A DNA stretch of 64,000 nucleotides, taken from the NCBI RefSeq assembly GCF_001045465.1, contig NZ_LFND01000001.1:434001-498000 (forward strand), given 5' to 3'. The position numbers and the translations under genes are program-made. The DNA is from Chryseobacterium angstadtii. GTDB taxonomy: Bacteria; Bacteroidota; Bacteroidia; Flavobacteriales; Weeksellaceae. Below the pieces are notes generated by a model. It was given only the letters and a program-made list of their open reading frames with translations. It searched no databases and was not told where the DNA came from. This document shows, in pieces, positions 43,093 through 52,547 of this stretch (its first letter is position 1; each line of letters opens with the position of its first letter).

Positions 43093-45786
43093 ATGAAATT
43101 ATATATTTCCAAGTTTATTCTTGGTCTAATGATCCTGTCTGTACAATTTATATCCGCTCAAAACCTTACCAAAAGCCAGTTCAAAGTCAAAGGAAACTGC
43201 GAAATGTGCCAATCCAGAATAGAAACTGCGGCCAAAAAAGCAGGAGCAAAAACAGCCGTTTATTCTATTGATCTGCAAACACTGACTTTAGAAACCGATT
43301 CCAAAGTTTCTACAGACGAAATTTTAAAGAAAGTAGCTGATGCCGGCCATGACAACGAAAAATTCAAGGCAGCTGATCATACTTACAAAAATCTTCCGGG
43401 ATGCTGTCATTATGAAAGAAACCTTCAGCCTTCTCCTGCAGAAACGGAAGCTCATCAGCAGCATACTAAAAAAGAAAATGAATTTTATGTAAAAGGAAAT
43501 TGTGCTTCATGCAAGGCCAGAATTGAAAAAGCAGCTAAAGCAGCCGGTGCAGATGCTGCAGAATGGAGTGCAGAAAAGCAGACAGTAACCCTGGGTTTTG
43601 ATGCGTCAAAAACTTCATCAGATCAGATTTTAAGAGCTATTGCTGATGCAGGTCATGACAATGAAAAGTATAAAACCTCTGATGCTGTCTACAAAAATCT
43701 TCCGGGATGCTGCCTGTATGACAGAGATATTGCTTTTGGTGAGGCGAATCCTAACGTTCACTTCCAGGAAGAAGCAAAGCAGGAAAATCATACTGAGCAG
43801 GTCAATACAACTCACACTGAAACCCATGAGCAGAATGAGAAAAAAATTGAAGGCGTAACCCTTACAGCTTCAAAAGCCGCTACTGCATTAAGCAAAAAGG
43901 AAGCGGGTCTTGTTTTTAATATTGACAAAAAGGAATTATTAAAAGCCGCCTGTTGTAACCTATCGGAAAGCTTTGAAACCAACGCTACCGTAGATGTCTC
44001 TTTCAGTAATGCCGTTACAGGAACCAAACAGCTTAAAATGCTCGGACTGGATCAAAAATACACCAGCCTAACTAAGGAACTTCTTCCAGAAATCAGAGGT
44101 CTTGCTTCTGCTTACGGATTGAATTTCATTCCCGGAAGATGGATTGAAAGCATTCAGCTGACGAAAGGAGGAAGCACCGTAACAAACGGCTACGAAAGTA
44201 TCACGGGACAGATCAATACCGAGCTTTTAAAAAATGCAAAAGAACCGGAAACTTCATTAAATATTTTCGCTGATTTCAATGGAAGAGCGGAAGCCAACAT
44301 TACAAGTGTCTCCTCAATCAACGAGAAATGGTCACAGACCTTTTTGCTACACGGAAACGGAACGTTCGGAGATACGGATATGAATGACGATACTTTCCTG
44401 GACAGACCGAAAGGAACGCAGATGAATGCTGCTTATCTCCTTAATTATAATGATCTTGAGAAATCCGGATTGGGGTCTCATTTCGGAATTAATTTTATCA
44501 GGGACGAGAGAACAGCCGGACAGATTGGTTTCGATAAAAACCTGGGTCAGGACAAGCAGGATGCTTATGGTGTAGGGATTGATATTTCAAGATTTCAGGT
44601 TTGGAATAAAACAGGATATGTATTCAAAGGAAAGCCTTATCAGAGTTTAGGCTGGATGAACCAGTACGTATACCATCAGCAGGACAGCTTTTTCGGACTG
44701 AGAAATTATTCCGGAAAACAGCATACCTATTATTCAAATCTGATTTTTGAAAGCATCATAGGGAACACCAATCATAAGTATAAAGCGGGAGCCAGCTTTT
44801 TATATGACGGCTACGAGGAAACTTATCTGAAGGATGATATGAGAAGGAACGAAATTGTTCCGGGAATCTTTGCAGAGTATACCTTAACCGGGTTAAAATA
44901 TACTTTAGTTGCAGGAGCAAGAGCAGATTTCCACAACCTTGCAGGAACCCAGTTTACCCCAAGAGTGAATTTTAAGTATGATTTCACCCCTCAGACTATT
45001 TTAAGACTTTCTGCGGGAAGAGGATTCAGAACGGCTAATGTTTTTGCGGAGAATCAGCAATATTTTGCCTCCAACAGAAGTATTCAGATCTTGCCAAACG
45101 GTGGAAACATCTACGGATTAAGACCTGAAATTGCATGGAACTATGGAGCCAGCCTGCAGCAGGAATTCAAGCTTTTCGGAAGAAAATCTTCAATTGTTGC
45201 CGATTTTTTCAGAACAGATTTCCAGGATCAGGTACTTGTTGATCTCGACCGTTCTCCACAGCAGCTTACATTTTATAATTTAGAAGGAAAATCTTTCGCC
45301 AACTCTTTTCAGACGCAGTGGGACTTTACTCCTTTCAAAAACTTTGATGTAAGACTGGCTTATAAATATTATTATGTTCAGGCAGATTATATAGATGGCC
45401 GAAGAGAGGTTCCTTTTATGGCCAAGCACAGAAGCTTTGTTAACCTTGCTTATGCCACTAATAAAAATGACAAAGGCGGATTCTGGAGCTTTGATACTAC
45501 GCTGAACTGGGTAGGAAAACAAAGACTTCCTGATACATCCAGCAATCCTGATGAATTCAGATTACCTGCTTATTCTAATTCTTATGCAGTCCTGAATGCT
45601 CAGATTTCAAGGAATTTCAATAAAAAAATCAGAGCTTATTTAGGAGGTGAAAACCTTACTTCTTACTATCAGAAAAACGCGATTGTGGATTTCAGAAATC
45701 CTTTCGGAAATTATTTTGATGGCGGAATGGTATATGCCCCTATTATGAAAGCTAATTTTTATGTGGGTCTTGATGTGACATTTTAA
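43093..45786 (+). CDS. TonB-dependent receptor with two N-terminal HMA metal-binding domains
   Basis: 897-residue outer-membrane receptor. Signal peptide to about 22. Two heavy-metal-associated domains follow: CxxC at Cys36/39 (KGNCEMCQSR) and Cys137/140 (KGNCASCKAR), each ending in a conserved YKNLPGCC (CC at 104-105 and 206-207). A His-rich linker (HTEQVNTTHTETHEQN) leads to a plug domain that itself has ACCNLSESFETN (Cys287-288), then a barrel ending in FYVGLDVTF. The usual carboxypeptidase-regulatory domain is absent; the HMA pair occupies that periplasmic position. Copper or a copper chelate is the likeliest ligand, judging from HMA. Third gene of the metal operon. Confidence 0.9.
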   Translation: MKLYISKFILGLMILSVQFISAQNLTKSQFKVKGNCEMCQSRIETAAKKAGAKTAVYSIDLQTLTLETDSKVSTDEILKKVADAGHDNEKFKAADHTYKNLPGCCHYERNLQPSPAETEAHQQHTKKENEFYVKGNCASCKARIEKAAKAAGADAAEWSAEKQTVTLGFDASKTSSDQILRAIADAGHDNEKYKTSDAVYKNLPGCCLYDRDIAFGEANPNVHFQEEAKQENHTEQVNTTHTETHEQNEKKIEGVTLTASKAATALSKKEAGLVFNIDKKELLKAACCNLSESFETNATVDVSFSNAVTGTKQLKMLGLDQKYTSLTKELLPEIRGLASAYGLNFIPGRWIESIQLTKGGSTVTNGYESITGQINTELLKNAKEPETSLNIFADFNGRAEANITSVSSINEKWSQTFLLHGNGTFGDTDMNDDTFLDRPKGTQMNAAYLLNYNDLEKSGLGSHFGINFIRDERTAGQIGFDKNLGQDKQDAYGVGIDISRFQVWNKTGYVFKGKPYQSLGWMNQYVYHQQDSFFGLRNYSGKQHTYYSNLIFESIIGNTNHKYKAGASFLYDGYEETYLKDDMRRNEIVPGIFAEYTLTGLKYTLVAGARADFHNLAGTQFTPRVNFKYDFTPQTILRLSAGRGFRTANVFAENQQYFASNRSIQILPNGGNIYGLRPEIAWNYGASLQQEFKLFGRKSSIVADFFRTDFQDQVLVDLDRSPQQLTFYNLEGKSFANSFQTQWDFTPFKNFDVRLAYKYYYVQADYIDGRREVPFMAKHRSFVNLAYATNKNDKGGFWSFDTTLNWVGKQRLPDTSSNPDEFRLPAYSNSYAVLNAQISRNFNKKIRAYLGGENLTSYYQKNAIVDFRNPFGNYFDGGMVYAPIMKANFYVGLDVTF

Positions 45787-45872
45787 AGAATAGAAGCCGG
45801 ATGATGGAAACAGGAAGTACTGTTTACCCATTCATTTCCGGAAGTTCAATTAAACATATTGAAGTAATTTAA

Positions 45873-46162
45873 AAACCTTATAGGTCTGCGAGACCTATAA
45901 GGTTTATTTTTTCCATAAGAACATACATTTAATTTTAATATTGATCATTGGGAAATAGAACGGTTTTGAAAACATCGCGTTTAAACTTTATTGGATATGA
46001 TTCAAACCTTATAGGTTTTAAAAACCTATAAGGTTTATTTTTTCCCATAAGAATATAGGTTTAATATTGATAAGGGGAGAAATAGAAAAGCTCTGAAAAC
46101 CTTATGTTTAAACTTGAATAGATGTGATTCAAACCTTATAGGTTTTAAAAACCTATAAGGTT
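45873..46162. repeat. Three tandem palindromic repeats (AAACCTTATAGGTTT type)
   Basis: Copies at 45873-45905, 46004-46036 and 46131-46162, each a 14-15-bp stem with a 3-base loop (GCG, TAA, TAA). The start-to-start distances are 131 and 127 bp, and the spacers are similar to each other (TTTATTTTTTCC, then CATAAGAA, AATAGAA, GAAAAC, TTTAAACTT, GATTC), so it is a tandem repeat of about 130 bp. The first two copies end in TTTATTTTTTCC and may act as terminators for the receptor gene. Confidence 0.88.
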
Positions 46163-46184
46163 AAACAATTTTTATTCTGCATAA

Positions 46185-46215
46185 AAAAACAGTACCGTAA
46201 TACGATGCTGTTTTT
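46185..46215 (-). terminator. Terminator after the cupin gene
   Basis: Stem AAAAACAG/CTGTTTTT (46185-46192, 46208-46215) with further partial pairing inside and an A run on the left. Confidence 0.65.
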
Positions 46216-46234
46216 ACTTTTTATATCAGGAAGA

Positions 46235-46732
46235 TTATCTTCCGAAGTCGTCCTGTACTCTCACAATATCATCTTCATCAGAAGGATGGGAAGCATCTGT
46301 ATGCTGCCAGATCTCTGCGACTACGCCCCAGCCTGCCAGACCTATCAGTCTGTGTCTTTCGCCCTGCTGAAGCTTAATCTGATCTTTCGGATGGTATTCT
46401 TTCAATTCGCCTTCTTCATCGGTATTGCTTGTTTTAATTCCAACTGTACCTTCCACTACCTGCCAGATTTCTGCTCTACGGTGGTGATACTGCCAGCTTA
46501 AACGGGCTTCCGGAGCTACCAATAGAATCTTAGGACTCAGCTTCCCTCCTATTTTCAGGCTTTCCACATCGATTCCGTCAAAATACTGATTGGCAAAATC
46601 CTGGGCCTGATTTTCATCAATGACAAAAAATCCTCCCCACGGTCTTGTCTCATCTTTTGCTGCAATAGTAAAACCCTGGGTTTCCAGCATTTTTCCTACC
46701 TTATCGAATATTTCTGTTTTCTCTGCACTCAT
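46235..46732 (-). CDS. Cupin, mannose-6-phosphate isomerase type II-like
   Basis: 165-residue single-cupin protein. The metal-binding pattern is SWQYHHRRAEIWQVVEG (two His and a Glu) with a late His in GERHRLIGL; RPWGGFFVI is the typical phosphomannose-isomerase entry. It should interconvert mannose-6-phosphate and fructose-6-phosphate or bind a related sugar phosphate. Its place at the end of a mannose-releasing glycan locus supports the isomerase reading. Such small proteins are sometimes labelled phosphoheptose isomerase; I consider that less likely. Confidence 0.78.
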   Translation of the reverse strand: MSAEKTEIFDKVGKMLETQGFTIAAKDETRPWGGFFVIDENQAQDFANQYFDGIDVESLKIGGKLSPKILLVAPEARLSWQYHHRRAEIWQVVEGTVGIKTSNTDEEGELKEYHPKDQIKLQQGERHRLIGLAGWGVVAEIWQHTDASHPSDEDDIVRVQDDFGR

Positions 46733-46780
46733 AATGTATTGCTGTTCTAAAATTATTTCAAATATAAAGTTTGTTAATGA

Positions 46781-49051
46781 CTATTCTTTCGACATTGAAT
46801 AAGGAAAATCTTTTTCCTGAGATCCTCTTTCTTTGTTGGGCTTACTGTCCATCTGGAATTCCAGAACCGCTCCTTTCATCAGTTCTTTGTGGCTGAGCCA
46901 GTTTTTTGAGTAAGGCCGAAGATTTACGTTTAAAGATTTTACATATAAATTTTCTGCACTGTTTTCCGGTGCTTTTATTTCAATTTTCTTACCGTTTTCC
47001 AAATGAACCACAGCTTCTCTAAAAAGCGGAGTTCCCAGTACGTACTGATCTGTAGCAGGCGTTACCGGATAAAATCCTAAAGCTGAAAATACATACCAAG
47101 CAGAAGTCTGCCCGTTATCTTCATCGCCGCAATAGCCATCCGGAGTCGCATAATACAGCTTATCCATCACCTGTCTTGTCCAGTATTGTGTTTTATAAGG
47201 TGCTCCTGCATAATTGTACAGATAAATCATATGCTGAATAGGCTGGTTTCCGTGGGCATACTGTCCCATATTCATGATCTGCATTTCACGGATCTCATGA
47301 ATAACACTTCCGTAATAGCTGTCATCAAAAACAGGGGGAAGGGAAAATACCTCATCCAGTTTGGCTTCGAATTTCTTTTTGCCGCCCATTAATCCGGAAA
47401 GTCCGTCGATATCCTGGAAAACAGACCATGTATAGTGCCAGCTGTTTCCTTCTGTAAAGGCATCTCCCCATTTAAACGGATTGAATGGAGACTGAAATTT
47501 TCCGTCTTTATTTTTACCACGCATCAATCCTGTTTCGGGATCGAACAGATTCTTATAGTTATAGGCTCTTTTTTTATAGATCTCAATTTCGGTGGCTGGT
47601 TTTCCCAATGCTTTTCCTAACTGATAAATCGCAAAATCATCATAGGCATATTCCAGTGTTCTGGCTGCATTTTCATTGATCTTTACATCGTAAGGAACAT
47701 AGCCCAATGTGTTGTAATATTCCACGCCTCTACGGCCTACGGCATCTATAGGTCCTTCATGATTGGCTCCATGTTTCACAGCTTCCCAAAGTGTTTCTAC
47801 ATCATAGCCACGGAGACCTTTGATGTAGGCATCGGCTACTACGGAAGCGGAGTTGTTTCCAATCATGATATCAGAATAGCCGGGACTGCTCCACTCCGGA
47901 AGAAATCCTCCTTCCTTAAATGTATTCGCCAGACCTTCCTGCATTTCTACATTGATGCTTGGATATACAAGGTTCAGAAAAGGATACAAGGCACGGAAGG
48001 TATCCCAAAATCCGGTTCCCGCAAACATTTTTCCATCCAGTATCTTTCCGTTGTAGGGGCTCCAGTGTTTTACTTTGTTCTGGGCATCAATTTCATATAA
48101 TTTCTGAGGGAAAAACAAGGTCCTGTACAAAGAGGAGTAAAATGTTCTCATCTGCTGATCGGTTCCTCCTTTCACCTCAATACGACCTAAAGTTTTGTTC
48201 CAGATATTTTTTGCGTCTGCTTTTACCTGTTCGAAATTTCTGCCTGCTATTTCTCTCTTCAGATTCAGTTCTGCCTGTTCGAAACTGATAAATGAGGAGG
48301 CTGTCCGGGCATAAACACTTTCTTTGTTTTTTAATTTAAACCCGACAATCGCGCCGGCATGATCGCTTGTAATTTCCAATTGATTTTTAACGAAAACACT
48401 GTCTTTCCAAGTCGTTGTTAAATCAAAGTCTTTATCAAACTGAATGACAAAGTAGTTTTTGAAATTGGTATATTTTCCTCTGGAATATTTGGTAGTATAG
48501 CCCAGGATTTTTCTTTCTTTAGGCAGGATTTTGATGTAAGAACCTTTGTTCAAAGCATCGATCACTACATACGCACTGTCTGTTTTAGGAAAATCGAATT
48601 TAAAAAAAGCGGCTCTTTCCGTTGGAGTAAGTTCTGTAGTTACGTTAATATCTGCCAGATAAACGCTGTAGCTGTAAGGTTTTGCATTTTCGGCTTTATG
48701 ACTGAACCAGCTTGCCCTTTCTTCTTCTTTAAATTTCAGTTTACCAACCCCCGGCATAATGGCAAAGGCCCCGTAATCATTCATCCAGGGAGAAGGTTGA
48801 TGGGTCTGTTTAAAACCTTTTATCTTATCTGCGTCGTAAGTATAGGCCCAGCCATCACCCATCTTCCCGGTTTGAGGAGTCCAGAGGTTCATTCCCCACG
48901 GAAGTCCTATAGCAGGATAGGTATTCCCATTGGATAGTGATGGTTTGGACTGGGTTCCCATTAAAGGGTTTACATAATCCGCGGGAGATATTCCCTGGCC
49001 CAGCGCAAAGATATTGAGTACAATAAAAAAAGTTGAAAATAAAGACTTCAT
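46781..49051 (-). CDS. GH92 alpha-mannosidase-family enzyme with Gln at the catalytic-acid site
   Basis: 756-residue secreted GH92 protein (signal peptide MKSLFSTFFIVLNIFALGQG). Start of mature domain PADYVNPLMGTQS is typical. The conserved C-terminal catalytic region reads HGNQPIQHMIYLYNYAGAPY and GDEDNGQTSAWYVFSALGFYP. The second GH92 in this locus has GDEPGHH at the same place, so the general-acid Glu is Gln603 here. From memory, a Cellulosimicrobium GH92 with this change removes mannose capping phosphate (mannose-phosphate-mannose), where acid help is not needed. Specificity is thus probably phosphodiester-linked mannose, not plain alpha-1,2-mannose. Next to the ROK kinase gene. Confidence 0.9.
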   Translation of the reverse strand: MKSLFSTFFIVLNIFALGQGISPADYVNPLMGTQSKPSLSNGNTYPAIGLPWGMNLWTPQTGKMGDGWAYTYDADKIKGFKQTHQPSPWMNDYGAFAIMPGVGKLKFKEEERASWFSHKAENAKPYSYSVYLADINVTTELTPTERAAFFKFDFPKTDSAYVVIDALNKGSYIKILPKERKILGYTTKYSRGKYTNFKNYFVIQFDKDFDLTTTWKDSVFVKNQLEITSDHAGAIVGFKLKNKESVYARTASSFISFEQAELNLKREIAGRNFEQVKADAKNIWNKTLGRIEVKGGTDQQMRTFYSSLYRTLFFPQKLYEIDAQNKVKHWSPYNGKILDGKMFAGTGFWDTFRALYPFLNLVYPSINVEMQEGLANTFKEGGFLPEWSSPGYSDIMIGNNSASVVADAYIKGLRGYDVETLWEAVKHGANHEGPIDAVGRRGVEYYNTLGYVPYDVKINENAARTLEYAYDDFAIYQLGKALGKPATEIEIYKKRAYNYKNLFDPETGLMRGKNKDGKFQSPFNPFKWGDAFTEGNSWHYTWSVFQDIDGLSGLMGGKKKFEAKLDEVFSLPPVFDDSYYGSVIHEIREMQIMNMGQYAHGNQPIQHMIYLYNYAGAPYKTQYWTRQVMDKLYYATPDGYCGDEDNGQTSAWYVFSALGFYPVTPATDQYVLGTPLFREAVVHLENGKKIEIKAPENSAENLYVKSLNVNLRPYSKNWLSHKELMKGAVLEFQMDSKPNKERGSQEKDFPYSMSKE

Positions 49052-49068
49052 GATATCGTTTTGTTAAT

Positions 49069-49932
49069 TTATCTGTTGCTTTTTTTCAAAGCGTAACCGG
49101 CAGCACCCAGAATGGCTGCATCTTCAAAAATAGCTGAAATTTTAATAGGAAGACTGATTTTATGCTGCGATAAATGCTCATCGAGTCTATTTTTAAAATA
49201 AGGATAGACTTTTGCAATATTTCCGCCTATCACCAGAACTTCGGGATCATAATTTTTCACATATTTTACGATGAATTCTGCGAAGGAGTCTGCATAATCG
49301 TTAAACATTCTGGTCTGTATCTCTTCAGGTTTGTCTAATAAATCTTTGGTTCCTGAGATTTCTTCTCCGGTTAAAGCAGCATAGTGATTCACAAACCAGC
49401 GTGTCGCCAGATAATCTTCACAAATAGAATCTCTGAAAGGCGAATCCCACAGATCTTCATCTGAAGCGACTTCCCCATTATAAAAAGCACTCCCCAGGCC
49501 TGTTCCCAGAGTAACTCCAAAGATTCTGCTGTAATCTCTTACACAGCCACCAAATATTTCTCCCTCCAGAAAAGCTCCGGCATCATTAACAAAATGAATC
49601 TGGTCCGAAGAAATTGAGAGTCTTTTGGCTATTTCTTCTTTAATATTAACCTTATAAATGTCGATGAATTTTCCCTGCTGCATCAGCGATATTCCGTGTT
49701 CGTAATCAAAAGGTCCCGGCATGGCTATACCCATGAGAAGATCCTCCTTTACAAGATTCCGGCTTACTTTTTCGATGGCTGAGATCCAGTCAGAAAAAAT
49801 AGTTTCCCGTGGCCCGAAAGAGTCTACATGCTCCCTCACATAAGTGGATGTAATGATTTCCCGTTTCTCCGGATCAACCTGTGCCATGGTAATATGCGAA
49901 CCGCCTATATCTATTCCTACTATATTTTGCAT
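49069..49932 (-). CDS. ROK-family sugar kinase
   Basis: 287-residue cytosolic sugar kinase. ATP-binding phosphate loop GIDIGGSHITMAQ (5-17), catalytic Asp in HFVNDAGAFLEGE, and LGTGLGSAFYNGE. The ROK zinc motif (CxCGxxGCxE) is not visible, so it belongs with the zinc-free subgroup that includes mannose, fructose and polyphosphate-glucose kinases. In this locus the likely substrate is mannose (giving mannose-6-phosphate for the cupin isomerase) or N-acetylglucosamine. 17 bp from the GH92 gene. Confidence 0.88.
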   Translation of the reverse strand: MQNIVGIDIGGSHITMAQVDPEKREIITSTYVREHVDSFGPRETIFSDWISAIEKVSRNLVKEDLLMGIAMPGPFDYEHGISLMQQGKFIDIYKVNIKEEIAKRLSISSDQIHFVNDAGAFLEGEIFGGCVRDYSRIFGVTLGTGLGSAFYNGEVASDEDLWDSPFRDSICEDYLATRWFVNHYAALTGEEISGTKDLLDKPEEIQTRMFNDYADSFAEFIVKYVKNYDPEVLVIGGNIAKVYPYFKNRLDEHLSQHKISLPIKISAIFEDAAILGAAGYALKKSNR

Positions 49933-50077
49933 TCTACTTTTGCTTTATTTTTTCTCTGTAAATAATTCTTTGTCTTTAAAAAGGGGACAGACAGGAAAGT
50001 AATGCTCTCCCCGTCTGCCCATCCTAAAATCCCCTAATTTATTTTTACTTTTTATTTGCCCATTGAGGATTGAGTCT

Positions 50078-52495
50078 TTATTCTACAATTACTTTTCCGG
50101 AAGATCCGGTTTTAGCATCTTTTGTATTGATCTTATACAGGTAAGTTCCTGCGGATAAGTTCCGGGTATTGATTACCGTATCGTTTTTATCAATTTTCTG
50201 ACTTATTATTAATTTTCCTGCCGCATCATATAACATGATTTCGCTGGCAGAGCTGTCTTTGATGATGAAATGAATATTATTTCCTTTTTTAACAGGATTC
50301 GGATAGATGTCACTGATCTTATTCTTTCCGGAATCAATATCTTTTGTGGAAAGGGTTGTACAGGCCACGTCTGTTTTCCAGTTTGTGGCAGACATATTGA
50401 TCAGGGTCGCAAAGTGGGTATTTGCTGTTGCATCCAATGCCCCGTTTCCGCTGCCTTCATTCATTCTCCAGTTGGCTTCAAGGCCCGGTGAGCTGGCTGC
50501 CACATTACAGTTATTGGCAAGAATCTCTGCCGGAGTCAATGCTCTTTTCCATACTCTGAATTCATCTAAAAAACCGTTAAGTGTACGGGAATTATCATAA
50601 TTTCTGGCCAGATAAAGAATACCGTTCGCCGTAAAATTACCTGTAGCAGGAACACTGGCATCCAGAACACCATTCACATAGAGCTTCATCGCAGAACCAT
50701 CATAAGTAGCGGCTACGTGATACCACGTATTGGTATTAAAAGTAGTTGCCGTATTAACCTTTACCTGAGCAGATCCAAAACTTAATATAAACTGCAGTTT
50801 ATTATTAGCCAGATTCCCATCTCCGAATCTCAGTATGGCAGAATTGCTGTCTCCCACTTCAATACCCATTACGGATGAGATATAAGGAAATCCTGTTTTA
50901 AATCCATTCACTTTCACCCATCCCTCGAATGTCAAAGCGTTCCCGCTGAGATTAAACTGTCCGGCATTCAGATAATGAGTACTTCCGTTAAACGAAAGAG
51001 ATCTTGCCCCAGGGCTTTGTACAGGAGCAAATCCACTGTTGAATGTTGATTCTCCGGAATAAGCGCTGGTACCCGCTCCACCGCATACAGCCTGTACTTT
51101 CCATAGGTAGCTGGTATTTTCCGTTAAAGCTGGCAATGTATAAGAATTGGTTGTAATATTTTGAACATCCGTCCAGGTTGTTGCCGCAGCAGTTTTATAT
51201 TGCAAATTGTAAGAAGCTGCACTGCTTACTGCATCCCAGGATAATTTAGTTGTAGTTCCCAGGTAGCTTCCGGAGGTCAATCCTGACGGAGTTCCGCATG
51301 CACTCCCGGAATTAAAGCGGGGAGCAAAAAGGTAAGTACTTTTTAGGGTTGCAGAACAGTTAGACTGTATTCTCCAGTCATAATCCGTATTCAGGTTCAG
51401 ACCATTAATGATAATATTACTTCCTGAATAGCTGGTCGCTACATTCACCCAAGTCGTTGAATTGGCAGGTTTATAATCAATATTGTAGGTCTGGGTCCCG
51501 TTGCCCGTCCAGTTGAGTTTAGCTGTCGTTCCGGTAAGATTTGTTGTTTCAAGCCCCAAAGGCGGATCACAGGCCTCTCCCTGAGCCCATGAATAAAGCT
51601 GACCGCTAAGCAATGTATTTTCGTTGTAAAGAATATTTGATCCTGTGCTCAGGTAGCTGGCATTATCCACCCCGTTAAGATCATACCACATAAATACTCC
51701 GTAACCGTCATTTTTAGTATTGGTTGCTAAAGTAGAAAGTGTAGCTGCAGAGGTAGACTGAGGGTTGGTATTCTTAATCCAGGTAGCTGCCGCAGAAAGT
51801 TTTGCATTGGTAAGCGGCGGTACTACGGGAGCGCTGTAAGTTCCATAATAGGGATTCCAGCTGTAGTTGATATAATTTCCGGCCATATCCCCATTATAAC
51901 TTTGTCTGGATGTAGCAGGCCCTAAATAATAAAAAGTGATCAGCTTATCCGGCATTGCTGCTTTAAGCTCCTGTAAAAGCATTACAAAAGAACTGTTGTT
52001 GGGCTGTCCTGTTCCGTTGTTTCCATATCCTGCATATTCATCATCCAGGTCAATTCCGTCCAAACCGTAAGTATATACTGTATGAGCAAGCTGCAGAGCA
52101 AAATCTTTGGCTGCTTCCCTGGTTGGAAAGTTTGATATTCCGGCTCCCTGATGGTTTCCTAAAACATCCAGAAGCACCTTAATCCCTTTTTGCTGTAAAG
52201 GGCGTACATAAGTGTTCACATCGTTCAATACTTTGGTTACATTGTTATTGCTCGAAAGATAAGCCCTGCTTTTAGATGCATCATAATTAATATTGGCTGC
52301 AAAAATAATAGCCACATCAAAAAGCTGTCTGTTGGTGTTCTGTAATGTATAAGATCCTACATTCAGCATATTGTTATTGTTCACCTCCACATAGCACACC
52401 CCTACAGGATTAAGCTGCTGTGCGTTGAGTACAGATGCCGTGTGAATGGCCAATGCGGCTACGGCAGTAAGAATAGATTTTTTTCTCATAGTCAA
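50078..52495 (-). CDS. EndoF-like endo-beta-N-acetylglucosaminidase (GH18) with FN3, LamG and T9SS tail
   Basis: 805 residues. Signal peptide to about 25. GH18 domain 27-310 with the motif DGIDLDDE: Asp146, Asp149, Asp151, catalytic Glu153. The surrounding YGLDGIDLDDEYAGYG resembles the Endo F/Endo H class, which cuts between the two core GlcNAc of N-glycans. Two fibronectin III domains (about 316-400 and 405-495), a concanavalin/LamG domain (about 505-695, SLSFNGSTHYLNAGQFNLSG) and a type IX secretion signal (IYPNPVKKGNNIHF to KVIVE) follow. It is exported to the surface and releases high-mannose glycans. Confidence 0.9.
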   Translation of the reverse strand: MTMRKKSILTAVAALAIHTASVLNAQQLNPVGVCYVEVNNNNMLNVGSYTLQNTNRQLFDVAIIFAANINYDASKSRAYLSSNNNVTKVLNDVNTYVRPLQQKGIKVLLDVLGNHQGAGISNFPTREAAKDFALQLAHTVYTYGLDGIDLDDEYAGYGNNGTGQPNNSSFVMLLQELKAAMPDKLITFYYLGPATSRQSYNGDMAGNYINYSWNPYYGTYSAPVVPPLTNAKLSAAATWIKNTNPQSTSAATLSTLATNTKNDGYGVFMWYDLNGVDNASYLSTGSNILYNENTLLSGQLYSWAQGEACDPPLGLETTNLTGTTAKLNWTGNGTQTYNIDYKPANSTTWVNVATSYSGSNIIINGLNLNTDYDWRIQSNCSATLKSTYLFAPRFNSGSACGTPSGLTSGSYLGTTTKLSWDAVSSAASYNLQYKTAAATTWTDVQNITTNSYTLPALTENTSYLWKVQAVCGGAGTSAYSGESTFNSGFAPVQSPGARSLSFNGSTHYLNAGQFNLSGNALTFEGWVKVNGFKTGFPYISSVMGIEVGDSNSAILRFGDGNLANNKLQFILSFGSAQVKVNTATTFNTNTWYHVAATYDGSAMKLYVNGVLDASVPATGNFTANGILYLARNYDNSRTLNGFLDEFRVWKRALTPAEILANNCNVAASSPGLEANWRMNEGSGNGALDATANTHFATLINMSATNWKTDVACTTLSTKDIDSGKNKISDIYPNPVKKGNNIHFIIKDSSASEIMLYDAAGKLIISQKIDKNDTVINTRNLSAGTYLYKINTKDAKTGSSGKVIVE

Positions 52496-52516
52496 TTCAT
52501 TGAATGGTTGGTAAAA

Positions 52517-52547
52517 TCATTGGGCCTAAGCCCAATGACTTTTTTTT
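52517..52547. terminator. Strong hairpin between the two EndoF-like genes
   Basis: Perfect 9-bp stem TCATTGGGC/GCCCAATGA (52517-52525, 52530-52538) with loop CTAA. The long T run is on the plus-strand side, so for the minus-strand transcript it is a stem without a strong U tract; it may stabilise or process the mRNA. Confidence 0.55.

Noticed and set aside
45873-46162. CRISPR-like spacing of three palindromes
   Set aside because: Units are about 130 bp apart, spacers are similar to each other, and no cas genes are near.
46205-46501. 98-residue frame opposite the cupin gene
   Set aside because: Antisense shadow starting in the terminator; no family.
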